A stretch of 64,000 nt of DNA from assembly GCA_963762635.1 (NCBI GenBank), contig CAVXLQ010000003.1, positions 62,001 to 126,000 on the forward strand. Reading direction: 5' to 3'. How positions within the stretch are numbered: the first letter of the stretch is position 1; the number at the start of each line of letters is the position of its first letter. The translations under genes were made by a program, and so were the position numbers. Positions 35,463-43,855 of this stretch are shown piece by piece. A model generated the notes under the pieces. It was not told the DNA's origin and did no database searches. It worked only from the letters and a program-made list of their open reading frames with translations. The DNA comes from Tenggerimyces sp963762635. Its GTDB lineage: Bacteria > Actinomycetota > Actinomycetes > Propionibacteriales > Actinopolymorphaceae.

Positions 35463-35722
35463 GTCGTCTCCCTGTAAGGCAGCTCAACTTTGAGCGTCCC
35501 GGCCTGGTCCGGGGTTCCCCGCATCCTGCCATCCCCGCTGGCGGCTGCACTGCCGACTGTGCCGTTCCTTACACAGTCGCACCACCCTCTTCTCTCGCGG
35601 TGTGCCACAATTGCCGTCTCGCGGGTGACCCCCGTACGGCGCCCTGCGGCCACCGCAACCTCTGGCCGACCGTGGAACGCCACCCTTCTACCGCTCTGTC
35701 TATGTCAAGGGTCACCGTTCTC

Positions 35723-36925
35723 ATGTCTGTCGAACCGCTCAGCATCCCGTCCTTCGACTCGTTGGCGTTGGATGACGCCGATCCGGTCTTCGCGTTCCAC
35801 CGTGGCGGCAAGCTCGAGGTCGCCGCCGCCGTTCCGGTACGAGGCCGCGACGAGCTCTCCCTCGCCTACACGCCGGGCGTCGCCCGGGTGTGCACGGCGA
35901 TCGCGGAGCGCCCCGAGCTCGTGCACGACTACACCTGGAAGTCCAACACCGTCGCGGTCGTCACCGACGGCACCGCGGTCCTCGGCCTCGGCGACATCGG
36001 CCCGCAGGCGGCGCTGCCGGTGATGGAGGGCAAGGCGCTGCTGTTCAAGCGCTTCGGTGGTGTGGACGCGGTCCCGATCTGCCTGGACTGCAAGGGCGTC
36101 GACGAGATCGTGGAGACGGTCGTACGGCTCGCGCCCGCGTTCGGCGGCATCAACCTCGAGGACATCTCCGCGCCGCGGTGCTTCGAGGTCGAGCAGCGAC
36201 TGCGTGATCGGCTGGATATCCCTGTCTTCCATGACGATCAGCACGGAACGGCGATCGTTGTCCTGGCCGCGTTGCAGAACGCGCTCGACCTGACCGGTCG
36301 CAAGTTCGCCTCGACGCGTGTCGTCGTGTCCGGAGCCGGGGCGGCGGGCGTCGCTGTGACGGCGATGCTCTTGGCGTCCGGTGTCACGGACCTCGTCGTG
36401 ACGGACCGCGCGGGGGCCTTGCACGCTGGCCGTACGGACTTGCCACCTGTCAAGCGCCGGTTGGCACACACGACGAACCCTGCCGGTCGCTCGGGTTCCA
36501 TCGCCGACGTGCTGAAGGGTGCCGACGTTTTCATCGGCCTGTCGGGCGGAACGGTGCCGGAGGAGGCCGTCGCGTCGATGGCGGACGAGGCGATCGTGTT
36601 CGCGTTGGCGAACCCGACGCCGGAGGTGCACCCACGGGTCGCCAGCCGGCATGCGGCCGTCGTCGCGACCGGACGGTCGGACTTCCCGAACCAGATCAAC
36701 AACGTGCTGGCTTTCCCGGGCGTCTTCCGAGGGGCGCTGGACGTTCGAGCGCGTCAGGTGACCGAGGGCATGAAGCTCGCTGCCGCGCAGGCGTTGGCGA
36801 ATCTGGTCGGGGACGAGCTGACGGCGGACCGCATCATCCCGTCCCCGTTCGACGCCCAGGTGGTGCCGGTCGTGGCGAAGGCGGTCGCCGACGCGGCCCG
36901 CCGCGAGGGTGTCGCGGACCGCTAG
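35723..36925 (+). CDS. Malic enzyme (decarboxylating malate dehydrogenase, short form)
   Basis: 400 residues. The malic N-terminal domain contains SLAYTPGVARVC and SNTVAVVTDGTAVLG; catalytic segments FGGINLEDISAPRCFEVE and FHDDQHGTAIV bind metal and malate. The NAD(P) domain has VSGAGAAGVAVTAML. It forms pyruvate, CO2 and NAD(P)H from malate. It lacks the C-terminal phosphotransacetylase-like domain of MaeB. An ATG seven codons earlier (35702) is also possible. Its stop overlaps that of the siderophore-binding gene by 4 bp. Confidence 0.93.
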   Translation: MSVEPLSIPSFDSLALDDADPVFAFHRGGKLEVAAAVPVRGRDELSLAYTPGVARVCTAIAERPELVHDYTWKSNTVAVVTDGTAVLGLGDIGPQAALPVMEGKALLFKRFGGVDAVPICLDCKGVDEIVETVVRLAPAFGGINLEDISAPRCFEVEQRLRDRLDIPVFHDDQHGTAIVVLAALQNALDLTGRKFASTRVVVSGAGAAGVAVTAMLLASGVTDLVVTDRAGALHAGRTDLPPVKRRLAHTTNPAGRSGSIADVLKGADVFIGLSGGTVPEEAVASMADEAIVFALANPTPEVHPRVASRHAAVVATGRSDFPNQINNVLAFPGVFRGALDVRARQVTEGMKLAAAQALANLVGDELTADRIIPSPFDAQVVPVVAKAVADAARREGVADR

Positions 36926-37965
36926 GACACGGAGGGAACGGTCTCGGGGTTTCCGTCGACTGCCTTGTCCAGCAGTGGAATGAGCTTGTCCAGCACGTAC
37001 GGAAGGCTCAACGGCGTCGTGAAGTAGATCGCGCCGGCCAGCTCGGCGTCGGTGAAGACCAGGTTGCCCTGCTTCACCGGCGTGAGCTGCCGGTACAGCG
37101 GCTGCTTCTCCAGTTCCTTACGTGCTTGGACATCCTCGGTCGCCCAGACGAGGACCTTTCCCGAGTTGAGGACGCTCAGCTTCTCGGTGGGGATGAACGC
37201 CTGGGTGTTCTCCTGGGGCGGTGCGTACTCGGCGATCTCCTTCGGAACGGTGAAGCCGAGATCGGTGAGGAACGCCGTGCTGAGACCGTCCTGGTACGCG
37301 ATCGCCTTGCCTTCGTAGTAGGGCGCCTGCAGGAAGATCGCGGGCAGGCCCTTGAACTCCGGGTGCGCGGCGGCGGCGTCGGCGAAGCCCTTCTTGATCT
37401 TCGCCACGAGTTCCTCGGCCTGCCGCTGCTTGCCCATCGCCTTGCCGATCTGGATGGTCTGCCCATCCCAGGGCGAGAACCACTCGGTCGCGCCCTTGGG
37501 CTGCGCGATCGTCGGGGCGATGGCGGTGAGCTTGTCGTACGAGTCCTGCTTCGTGCCCGCGTTGACCGCGACGATCAGGTCGGGGTCGAGGCTCGCGATC
37601 TTCTCGTACTGGAACCCGTCGGCCATGCTGAGCACGGTCGGCTTGGCGTCGCCGAGCTCGTCCTGCACCCAGGGCCAGGTGGCGTACGGCTGGTTGCCGT
37701 ACCACTCGGTCACGCCCACCGGGATCGTGCCGAGCGCCATCACGACGTCCTGCTCGGTCGCACCGGCGACGACGATCCGCTTCGGCTCGGCGGGGACGAC
37801 GGTGGTCCCGAACGCGTTCGGGACGCTCACCAGGAACGTGGCGGTCTCGCTGGAGGCCGACGCCTCGGGAGCGGGGACGCCGACCTCGGCCGTGGGAGCT
37901 CCGCCACAGGCGGCGGCGAGGGCGGCGACGGTGATCAGCGCGGTGAGCGGAAGCAGTCTGGGCAC
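36922..37965 (-). CDS. Iron-siderophore ABC transporter substrate-binding lipoprotein
   Basis: 347 residues with a lipobox (AAACGG) and the FepB/FecB-type fold: PKRIVVAGATEQDVVMALG, IASLDPDLIVAV and a long backbone helix. It captures ferric siderophore for an ABC importer. No permease or ATPase gene is nearby, so it must share a transporter encoded elsewhere. An IdeR/DmdR1-type iron box lies 10-28 bp before its start, inside the end of the marR gene, predicting iron repression. Confidence 0.93.
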   Translation of the reverse strand: MPRLLPLTALITVAALAAACGGAPTAEVGVPAPEASASSETATFLVSVPNAFGTTVVPAEPKRIVVAGATEQDVVMALGTIPVGVTEWYGNQPYATWPWVQDELGDAKPTVLSMADGFQYEKIASLDPDLIVAVNAGTKQDSYDKLTAIAPTIAQPKGATEWFSPWDGQTIQIGKAMGKQRQAEELVAKIKKGFADAAAAHPEFKGLPAIFLQAPYYEGKAIAYQDGLSTAFLTDLGFTVPKEIAEYAPPQENTQAFIPTEKLSVLNSGKVLVWATEDVQARKELEKQPLYRQLTPVKQGNLVFTDAELAGAIYFTTPLSLPYVLDKLIPLLDKAVDGNPETVPSVS

Positions 37966-37974
37966 GCGATCAGC

Positions 37975-37993
37975 TTAGGCTAGCCTGGCCTTA
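37975..37993 (-). promoter_or_regulatory. IdeR/DmdR1-type iron box
   Basis: TTAGGCTAGCCTGGCCTTA matches the 19-bp consensus TTAGGTTAGSCTAACCTAA at 15 positions. It overlaps the stop codon of marR and ends 10 bp before the siderophore-binding protein start, where iron-loaded IdeR would block transcription. Confidence 0.82.
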
Positions 37994-38455
37994 GAGGGGA
38001 GCGGGTGGCCGAGGTGCGACCTCTTCGGTGTGGCCAGCTATGGCCCCGAGGAGCTGCCTGAGGCGCTGGACGTCGTCCTTGCCGTGCTCGCGGACCAGCC
38101 TGCGTTCGAACGTGCGGTGGAACGTGCGTGCGGCTTTGAGGGCGGCTTGTCCCTTTTCGGTGAGGGTGAGCTGCCTCGCGCGCTTGTCGGTGGGGTCGGG
38201 ATGCTGCTCGACGTACCCGCGGCGGCGCATGTCGTCGACGATCTGGCCGGCGCCCTGCTTGGTGATGCCGAGTCGTGCCGCCAGGGCACTGACCGTGGAC
38301 GGGCCCTCGGCGAGCTGGCGGAACACGTACCCGTCGGACCTGCCGAGGTCGTCGAAGCCCTGCCCGTGGTGCCAGGCGTTCATCTCGCGGACGAACTGCT
38401 GGTAGGCGAGGCCGATCAGGATGCCCAGATCCCGGTCTTGCGCGGATGGCGTCAT
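37991..38455 (-). CDS. MarR-family transcriptional regulator
   Basis: 154 residues with a central winged helix (STVSALAARLGITKQGAGQI, wing YVEQHPDPTDKRARQLTLTE). MarR proteins are dimeric repressors relieved by phenolic or drug-like ligands. It diverges from a cupin gene, with a CAAGTCA/TGACTTG palindrome in the 65-bp gap. The stop codon lies inside the iron box of the next gene, so read-through into the siderophore-binding gene is possible. Confidence 0.92.
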   Translation of the reverse strand: MTPSAQDRDLGILIGLAYQQFVREMNAWHHGQGFDDLGRSDGYVFRQLAEGPSTVSALAARLGITKQGAGQIVDDMRRRGYVEQHPDPTDKRARQLTLTEKGQAALKAARTFHRTFERRLVREHGKDDVQRLRQLLGAIAGHTEEVAPRPPAPL

Positions 38456-38469
38456 GTGTGCATCATAGT

Positions 38470-38495
38470 CAAGTCAGCTTGGTCAAGTTGACTTG
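38470..38495. promoter_or_regulatory. Probable MarR operator between marR and the cupin gene
   Basis: Perfect 7-bp arms CAAGTCA and TGACTTG with a 12-bp spacer that itself holds another CAAGT half-site. It lies 15 bp from the marR start and 26 bp from the cupin start and could control both. Confidence 0.7.
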
Positions 38496-38520
38496 TCTAT
38501 CTGGGGAGGGATCCGCACGT

Positions 38521-38895
38521 ATGACTGTTGTTCGAGAAGCTGATCGGCTCGAGTTCGAACTGCCGGGCGTCCAGTTCAGCGTGTACGCGTCGCCGGCGCT
38601 GGGATCCGCCGGGCTGTGTGCGTGGAAGCTCACCGTGGAGGGGAGCTTCGCCTCTCCGGAGTCGCACTTCATCGACTCCGACGAGCTGTTCATGGTGCTG
38701 TCCGGCTCGGTCAGCGTGACGCCGGACGGCGAGGTCCTGAAGGTCGGCGACGCGGCCATCGTCCCGGCGGGGGAGCCGATCTCGGTGGTGAACCACGGCG
38801 CGGAGCCAGCCGAGCTGCACGTGGCGATCCGGTCGGGCTTCACCGGCAAGGGCGAGGACGGCTCGGTCATCCCCACTCCGCCGTGGGCGGTCTAG
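38521..38895 (+). CDS. Cupin-domain protein
   Basis: 124 residues forming one cupin barrel, with motif 1 (SHFIDSDELFMVLSGSVSVT) and motif 2 (VGDAAIVPAGEPISVVNHG). In motif 1 only some of the usual metal-binding histidines are present, so it may be a binding rather than a catalytic protein. ATG at 38521 has GGGGAGGG upstream. Divergent from marR and probably its target. A family 2 palindromic repeat follows its stop. Confidence 0.85.
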   Translation: MTVVREADRLEFELPGVQFSVYASPALGSAGLCAWKLTVEGSFASPESHFIDSDELFMVLSGSVSVTPDGEVLKVGDAAIVPAGEPISVVNHGAEPAELHVAIRSGFTGKGEDGSVIPTPPWAV

Positions 38896-38910
38896 CTCGA
38901 CCCACTCCGC

Positions 38911-38960
38911 GAGTTGTTGGACGGAGCTCGGTCTCTAGCCCGAGATCCGTCCAACAAGTC
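38911..38960. repeat. Palindromic intergenic repeat, family 2 copy B
   Basis: The 18-bp arms (38914-38931, 38940-38957) have one mismatch and an 8-nt loop. It is 43/50 identical, without gaps, to 32655-32704. It starts 15 bp after the cupin stop and could also terminate that gene. Confidence 0.87.
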
Positions 38961-39003
38961 CGCCTCGCTCGCGCCAGCCGGCGGTCACGTTAGGGTCGGT
39001 GGC

Positions 39004-39972
39004 GTGTTCGCCGCTTATGCCGCACGATTCGATGCCGACAACCCGCTCGCCGCGCTCGAGGTGGGGGAGCGGCCAGAGCCGGCTGCTCAGGACGGGTGGT
39101 CCGCCGTCACCGTCAAGGCGACCGCGCTCAACCATCACGACGTCTGGTCGTTGCGCGGCGTAGGCCTGGCCGAGAAGCAGCTGCCGATGATCCTCGGCTG
39201 CGACGCGGCGGGAGTGGACGAGGACGGCAATGAGGTCGTCGTTCACGCCGTGCTCTCCGACCCGGACTGGACGGGTGACGAGACGCTGGACCCGCGGCGG
39301 TCGCTGCTCTCCGAGCGGTTCCAGGGCACGTTCGCCGAGCGGGTCGTCGTCCCACGCCGCAACCTCGTCCCCAAGCCAGCGGGCCTGAGCTTCGAGCAGG
39401 CCGCCTGTCTCCCGACGTCGTGGCTGACCGCGTACCGGATGCTGTTCGTCCAGTCCGGCGTCCAACCCGGCGGCACCGTTCTCGTCCAGGGCGCGGGCGG
39501 CGGGGTGTCGACCGCGCTGATCGCGCTCGGTCATGCCGCGGGCTACCGGATGTGGGTGACCAGCCGGAGCGAGGAGAAGCGCGACCGCGCGGTCGCGGAG
39601 CTCGGCGCTACCGCCGCGTTCGAGCCCGGAGCAAGGCTGCCCGAACGTGTCGACGCCGTCATGGAGACCGTCGGCGAGGCCACCTGGTCGCACTCGCTCA
39701 AGGCCCTCCGGCCCGGCGGCACGGTCGTCATCTCCGGCGCGACGAGCGGCCTGAAGGCGGAGACCGAGCTCAACCGAGTCTTCTTCCTGCAGCTCCGCGT
39801 CGTCGGCTCGACCATGGGAACGAAGTCCGAACTCCAGTCCCTGTTGAGCTTCTGCGATCAGACCGGCCTCCGCCCGCTGATCGACCGCACGCTCCCGCTC
39901 ACCGAAGCCCGCGACGCCATCGAGGCGATGATCACCGGCGACCTGTTCGGCAAGGTCGTCTTCACGCTCTAG
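39004..39972 (+). CDS. Zinc-independent MDR-type NAD(P)-dependent oxidoreductase
   Basis: 322 residues of the medium-chain dehydrogenase / quinone oxidoreductase class. The N-terminal GroES-like domain holds ALNHHDVWSLRGVG and LGCDAAGVDEDGNEVV. The Rossmann domain has VLVQGAGGGVSTALIALGHA. The structural zinc cysteine cluster is absent. It reduces activated double bonds or oxidises alcohols; the substrate is unknown. A GTG start is used. Its stop overlaps the convergent epoxide hydrolase by 4 bp. Confidence 0.88.
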   Translation: MFAAYAARFDADNPLAALEVGERPEPAAQDGWSAVTVKATALNHHDVWSLRGVGLAEKQLPMILGCDAAGVDEDGNEVVVHAVLSDPDWTGDETLDPRRSLLSERFQGTFAERVVVPRRNLVPKPAGLSFEQAACLPTSWLTAYRMLFVQSGVQPGGTVLVQGAGGGVSTALIALGHAAGYRMWVTSRSEEKRDRAVAELGATAAFEPGARLPERVDAVMETVGEATWSHSLKALRPGGTVVISGATSGLKAETELNRVFFLQLRVVGSTMGTKSELQSLLSFCDQTGLRPLIDRTLPLTEARDAIEAMITGDLFGKVVFTL

Positions 39973-41114
39973 AGACTGCCGAAGAACGCGCGGAGGTCCC
40001 CGACCAGCAGGTCGGGGACCTCGACCGCGGCGAAGTGGCCGCCGCGGTCGAAGGTGGTCCAGCGCACGAGGTTGTTCGAACGTTCGGCGATGTGCCGCAT
40101 CAGGATGAAGTTCTCGTGCGGGAACTCCGCGTACGCGGTCGGCACGTCGGATCGCTCGTCGGCGTACGTCGAGTGCGCCCGCTCGTAGTAGATCCGGGCC
40201 GACGAGCCGGCTGTCTTCGTCAGCCAGTAGAGCGTGACGTTCGTCAGCAGCAGGTCGCGGTCGATCGTGCTGCTCGGATCGATCCACTCCCTGAACTTCT
40301 CCGCGATCCACGCGAGCTGCCCGACCGGCGAGTCCGTCAGCCCGTACGACAACGTCTGCGGGCGGGTCGACTGAACCATCGCGTAGCCGACCTGCTCGCG
40401 GATCCACTTCTTCCAGCGCTCGAACGACGCCAGCGTGCGCTCGCGTTCGGCCGGGCTCAGCGGGGCCAGCTCCTCGTCGGTCGGCTGGGTCGTGGCGGGC
40501 GCGCCGGGCAGCATGTTCAGGTGGATGCCGATCAGGCGGTCGGGATACACGCGGCCGAGCTCCTGCGAGATCCCCGCGCCCCAGTCGCCGCCCTGCGCGC
40601 CGAAGCGCTCGTAGCCCAGCTCGCTCATCAACGTGCCGAACGCGGTCGCGACGCGGCGATGCTCCCACCTGGTCTCGCGCGTCGGCCCGGACAGCCCGAA
40701 GCCCGGGATGCTCGGCACCACCAGATGGAACGCGTCGCGAGCCTCCCCGCCGAACGCACGCGGGTTCGTCAGCGGCCCTACGACCTGGGCGAACTCGACG
40801 ATCGATCCCGGCCAGCCGTGCGTCATGATCAGCGGCGTCGCGTCCGGCTCCGGCGACCTGAGGTGCGCGAAGTGGATGGTCGCGCCGTCGATCTCGGTCG
40901 TGAACTGCGGCCAATCGTTCAGCGCCGCCTCCGCCGCACGCCAGTCGTAGTCCTGCCGCCAGTACTCCACGAGCCCGCGCAAGTAGTCGAGCGGAACGCC
41001 GTACGCCCAACCCACGTTGGGCGACTCGTCCGGCCAGCGGGTCCGGTCGAGGCGGTCGTGCAGATCGTCGAGGTCGGCTTGCGGAAAGTCGATGCGGAAC
41101 GGTGTGATCGTCAC
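39969..41114 (-). CDS. Epoxide hydrolase (EHN family)
   Basis: 381 residues. The EHN domain (FPQADLDDLHDRLDRTRWPD) precedes an alpha/beta hydrolase core with the oxyanion HGWPGS, the nucleophile Asp in GAQGGDWGAG and the catalytic His in DRGGHFAAVE. It adds water to epoxides and is soluble. It stands 9 bp from the following toroid-protein gene but is on the downstream side of that operon, so co-transcription is likely. Confidence 0.92.
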   Translation of the reverse strand: MTITPFRIDFPQADLDDLHDRLDRTRWPDESPNVGWAYGVPLDYLRGLVEYWRQDYDWRAAEAALNDWPQFTTEIDGATIHFAHLRSPEPDATPLIMTHGWPGSIVEFAQVVGPLTNPRAFGGEARDAFHLVVPSIPGFGLSGPTRETRWEHRRVATAFGTLMSELGYERFGAQGGDWGAGISQELGRVYPDRLIGIHLNMLPGAPATTQPTDEELAPLSPAERERTLASFERWKKWIREQVGYAMVQSTRPQTLSYGLTDSPVGQLAWIAEKFREWIDPSSTIDRDLLLTNVTLYWLTKTAGSSARIYYERAHSTYADERSDVPTAYAEFPHENFILMRHIAERSNNLVRWTTFDRGGHFAAVEVPDLLVGDLRAFFGSL

Positions 41115-41123
41115 CTGCTCAGG

Positions 41124-42665
41124 CTAGATGCCGCCGAGATCGACGGTCGGTGTGCGGCCGGCGACAAGGTCGTCGTGGTAGGCGACCCAGCGGAGCAGGG
41201 CGGTCGTGGCGCCGGCGTTGCAGCCGGGCCAGTCCAGCGGGATCAGTGGCTCGCCGAACCGTTCGTCCACACCCCAGGTGGAGAACGCGCCGTACTGCCA
41301 CTGGCCGCGCACGATCGCGTTCGCGGCTGCGACTGCCTTGTCGAGGTACTCCGCCGATCCCGTCGCGTGATGGAGGGATCGCAACGAGAGCAGCCAGTTG
41401 CCGGTGTGCACCTCCATCGGATGCAGGCACCGATACTGCTCCAGCACGGCCGGTGTGGGGCACTGCGTCACGACCGACGACCTCTCCCGTTGCCACACGA
41501 CGAACTGGTCCTCGATCAGCTCGTTCAGCGAGATCGCCCGCTCCACGGGCGATGTGATCGACGTGGTGCCGTCGAGGAGGTAGCGCAAGGTCTCGTTGAC
41601 GTCCCAGTTCTCCAGGTTGGTGAACGGCTCCACGCCGGGGATGTCCTCGTACATGCCCTCCCATCGCGACGTCGCCAGCGGATGCGAGGCGATCCAGGCC
41701 TCGCCGGCGAGGCGATGGGTGGTGAACGAGATATCGCCGCCCTGCTCCAGAAGGGCGAACAGCCGAACCGGAGTCACCGCCGCGGAGGTGTAGTCGACCT
41801 CGACGGTGCCGGTCACCGGATCGACGCGGTGCGGCCACGAGCCGTCCTCGCGCTGGTGCGCGGTGAGCACGCGTGCGACGAACACCGCGTACGTTCGGAA
41901 CCGCTCGTCGCCGGTGAACGCCGCCAGCCCCAGCATCGCCTCGGCCACCCGTGCGGCGCGGAACAGCGTGATCGACTGGCCCTCGATCCCTCCACCGAGT
42001 GAGCCGTTCTCGATCGTGGATGGCGGTAGACCGCCGCACGCCCAGTCGGCCGGCAGCGGGTTGTCGAGCAGCCACTCGCCGAGCTGGATCGCCTGTGTGG
42101 CCGCCTCGACGGCGAGCGGGTCGTCCGGGTAGGCGGACGCGAACAATGTGAAGCAGGTCAGGAAGCTCGGCAGATGCAACGCGGGATAGGCGAGTTGCGC
42201 GCGGTCGCCGGTGGCGGTGTCCTCGAAGTTCGAGTGGATCACGCGCGGGAGACCTGCCTCGTACGGTCGCACCTCGTCGCGCGGCGGGGCCAGCAGCTGC
42301 CGCATCGACGCATGGATCGCGGCCGGCCAGTCAAGCGGCACTTGACGGCGCTCGTCCCAGCCAGGTACACGCCAGAAACGCCGATGCGCCCTGACCGCGA
42401 CGTCGTGCCCAGCCTCGTCAAGGCCACGGACGAGGACGTCGACGAGGCCGTGCGGCAAGGACTTCCACGAGGTGGCGAGGTCTACGCGTGGCTCGGCGAC
42501 GTCCTGCTGCCAGATCAGCTCGCTCTCCGACGCGACCGCCACGCGGTAGGTGTGGACCTGCGGGAGGTCGAGCCACCGCAGAACGGGCGGCGACACGAAT
42601 CGCGGACCGGCCGAGGTCGGTCCGTCGAACAGGATCCGCCGATCGGTCCGGATGTACTGGTTCAT
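41124..42665 (-). CDS. Putative alpha/alpha-toroid carbohydrate-active protein
   Basis: 513 residues without a signal peptide. Regular helix pairs and the segments REDGSWPHRVDP, TGNWLLSLRSLHHATG and QWQYGAFSTWGVDERFG resemble alpha/alpha-barrel glycoside hydrolases and lyases. No family could be named. It is the third gene of an operon with a secreted sialidase-fold protein and an enolase-superfamily enzyme (start overlaps their stop by 1 bp, TGATG), which supports sugar-acid or glycan catabolism. Confidence 0.7.
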   Translation of the reverse strand: MNQYIRTDRRILFDGPTSAGPRFVSPPVLRWLDLPQVHTYRVAVASESELIWQQDVAEPRVDLATSWKSLPHGLVDVLVRGLDEAGHDVAVRAHRRFWRVPGWDERRQVPLDWPAAIHASMRQLLAPPRDEVRPYEAGLPRVIHSNFEDTATGDRAQLAYPALHLPSFLTCFTLFASAYPDDPLAVEAATQAIQLGEWLLDNPLPADWACGGLPPSTIENGSLGGGIEGQSITLFRAARVAEAMLGLAAFTGDERFRTYAVFVARVLTAHQREDGSWPHRVDPVTGTVEVDYTSAAVTPVRLFALLEQGGDISFTTHRLAGEAWIASHPLATSRWEGMYEDIPGVEPFTNLENWDVNETLRYLLDGTTSITSPVERAISLNELIEDQFVVWQRERSSVVTQCPTPAVLEQYRCLHPMEVHTGNWLLSLRSLHHATGSAEYLDKAVAAANAIVRGQWQYGAFSTWGVDERFGEPLIPLDWPGCNAGATTALLRWVAYHDDLVAGRTPTVDLGGI

Positions 42666-43855
42666 CAGCTGCGCATGACCTTTCCGGGCACGCTCGAGAA
42701 CTCCTCCGCACCAGGGGCGAACGGAAAGCGCTCCTTGACGGACTCGGTCAGGGTGACGCCGAGCCCGGGCGCCTCGGGCCGCAACACCTGGCCGTCGCGG
42801 ACCTGCAGCGCGTCGCCCCAGACCTCCGTGTGCAGGGGGCCGGCGGCGGGCGGGAGCTCGACGATCACAGTGTTCTCACAGGCGAACGCCGCGTGTACGT
42901 TCTGCATCACGGCAGCGCCCGCGCCCCAGGCGTGCGGGGCGACGGACGGGAACCGGGACGCGACCGTCAGGAAGTCGCCGATCCCCAGCCACGCGGCGTC
43001 CGGCTGCGCGATCGCGAACGCGCCGTGCTTAGCGAACGGCTCGAACTCCGCCGCCGTCGAGAGCTGCTCCCCGCCCGCCACCTTGACCGCGGCGGAGGTC
43101 GCGAGCTGGGCGTAGCCCGACAGGTCGTGGTACGGCAGCGGTTCCTCGAAGAACAGCACGTCGTACGGCGCGATCGCGGCCAACACCTTCTCGGCGACCG
43201 GTGCCGTCCAGCGATCGGCGCTCTCGCGGTGTCCCATATGCCCATCGAGGATGATGCCGACGTCCGGGCCGAGGTGCTTCCGGAGCATTCGCACCTTGTC
43301 GGCCTCGACCTCGACGACGTCGTCGGCCTTGACCTCCTCTCGGGTGTCGCGAGCGAGATAGCCCGAGGCGACCTTGAACGCCCGAAAGCCCAAGCCCAGA
43401 TAGAAGTTCGCCTTCTCCAGCAACGCCGAGACCGGCCACGGCGACGGTCCGCCGGTCGCGTACGCCGCCAGCGACTCGTGCCGCGCGCCGCCGAGCAACG
43501 CGTGCACGGGCACGCCTTCCTGCTTGCCGCGCAGGTCCCACAGCGCGCCCTCGATGCCGGCGAGGACGGCCGCGCCGACACCGACCCGCCCCCAGTACGC
43601 GATGCACGTACGCATCCGCTTCACCAGCGCCGGCACGTCGAGCGTCTCCGCCGCGAGCAAGATCGGCTTGACGTACTCGACGACCAGCGGAACGGCCTCG
43701 GGGAAGAAGTAGCCGAGGTACGTCTCGCCGACGCCGACCAGCCCGCCCCCGTCCACCTCGACGAACGCGGCACTCCGACGCTGCTTGAACGGCGTCAACC
43801 ACGGGTCCTCGGTGCAGGGACCGGTCAGCAGGACAGTACGGACGTCGTCGATCAT
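42665..43855 (-). CDS. Enolase-superfamily (mandelate racemase-like) dehydratase
   Basis: 396 residues. The capping domain is followed by a TIM barrel with metal ligands in IILDGHMGH, FFEEPLP and AGGEQLS, a catalytic Lys near RAFKVASGY and a late HAWGAG His. The pattern fits sugar-acid dehydratases or a cycloisomerase. It begins ATGA, overlapping the stop of the upstream sialidase-fold gene by 4 bp, and is probably the cytosolic step for a released acidic sugar. Confidence 0.88.
   Translation of the reverse strand: MIDDVRTVLLTGPCTEDPWLTPFKQRRSAAFVEVDGGGLVGVGETYLGYFFPEAVPLVVEYVKPILLAAETLDVPALVKRMRTCIAYWGRVGVGAAVLAGIEGALWDLRGKQEGVPVHALLGGARHESLAAYATGGPSPWPVSALLEKANFYLGLGFRAFKVASGYLARDTREEVKADDVVEVEADKVRMLRKHLGPDVGIILDGHMGHRESADRWTAPVAEKVLAAIAPYDVLFFEEPLPYHDLSGYAQLATSAAVKVAGGEQLSTAAEFEPFAKHGAFAIAQPDAAWLGIGDFLTVASRFPSVAPHAWGAGAAVMQNVHAAFACENTVIVELPPAAGPLHTEVWGDALQVRDGQVLRPEAPGLGVTLTESVKERFPFAPGAEEFSSVPGKVMRS

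Noticed and set aside
39420..42002. Open frame of 860 residues on the plus strand
   Set aside because: It runs across the oxidoreductase end, the epoxide hydrolase and the toroid gene in the wrong strand or frame; composition is Arg/Ala/Pro-rich without any domain.
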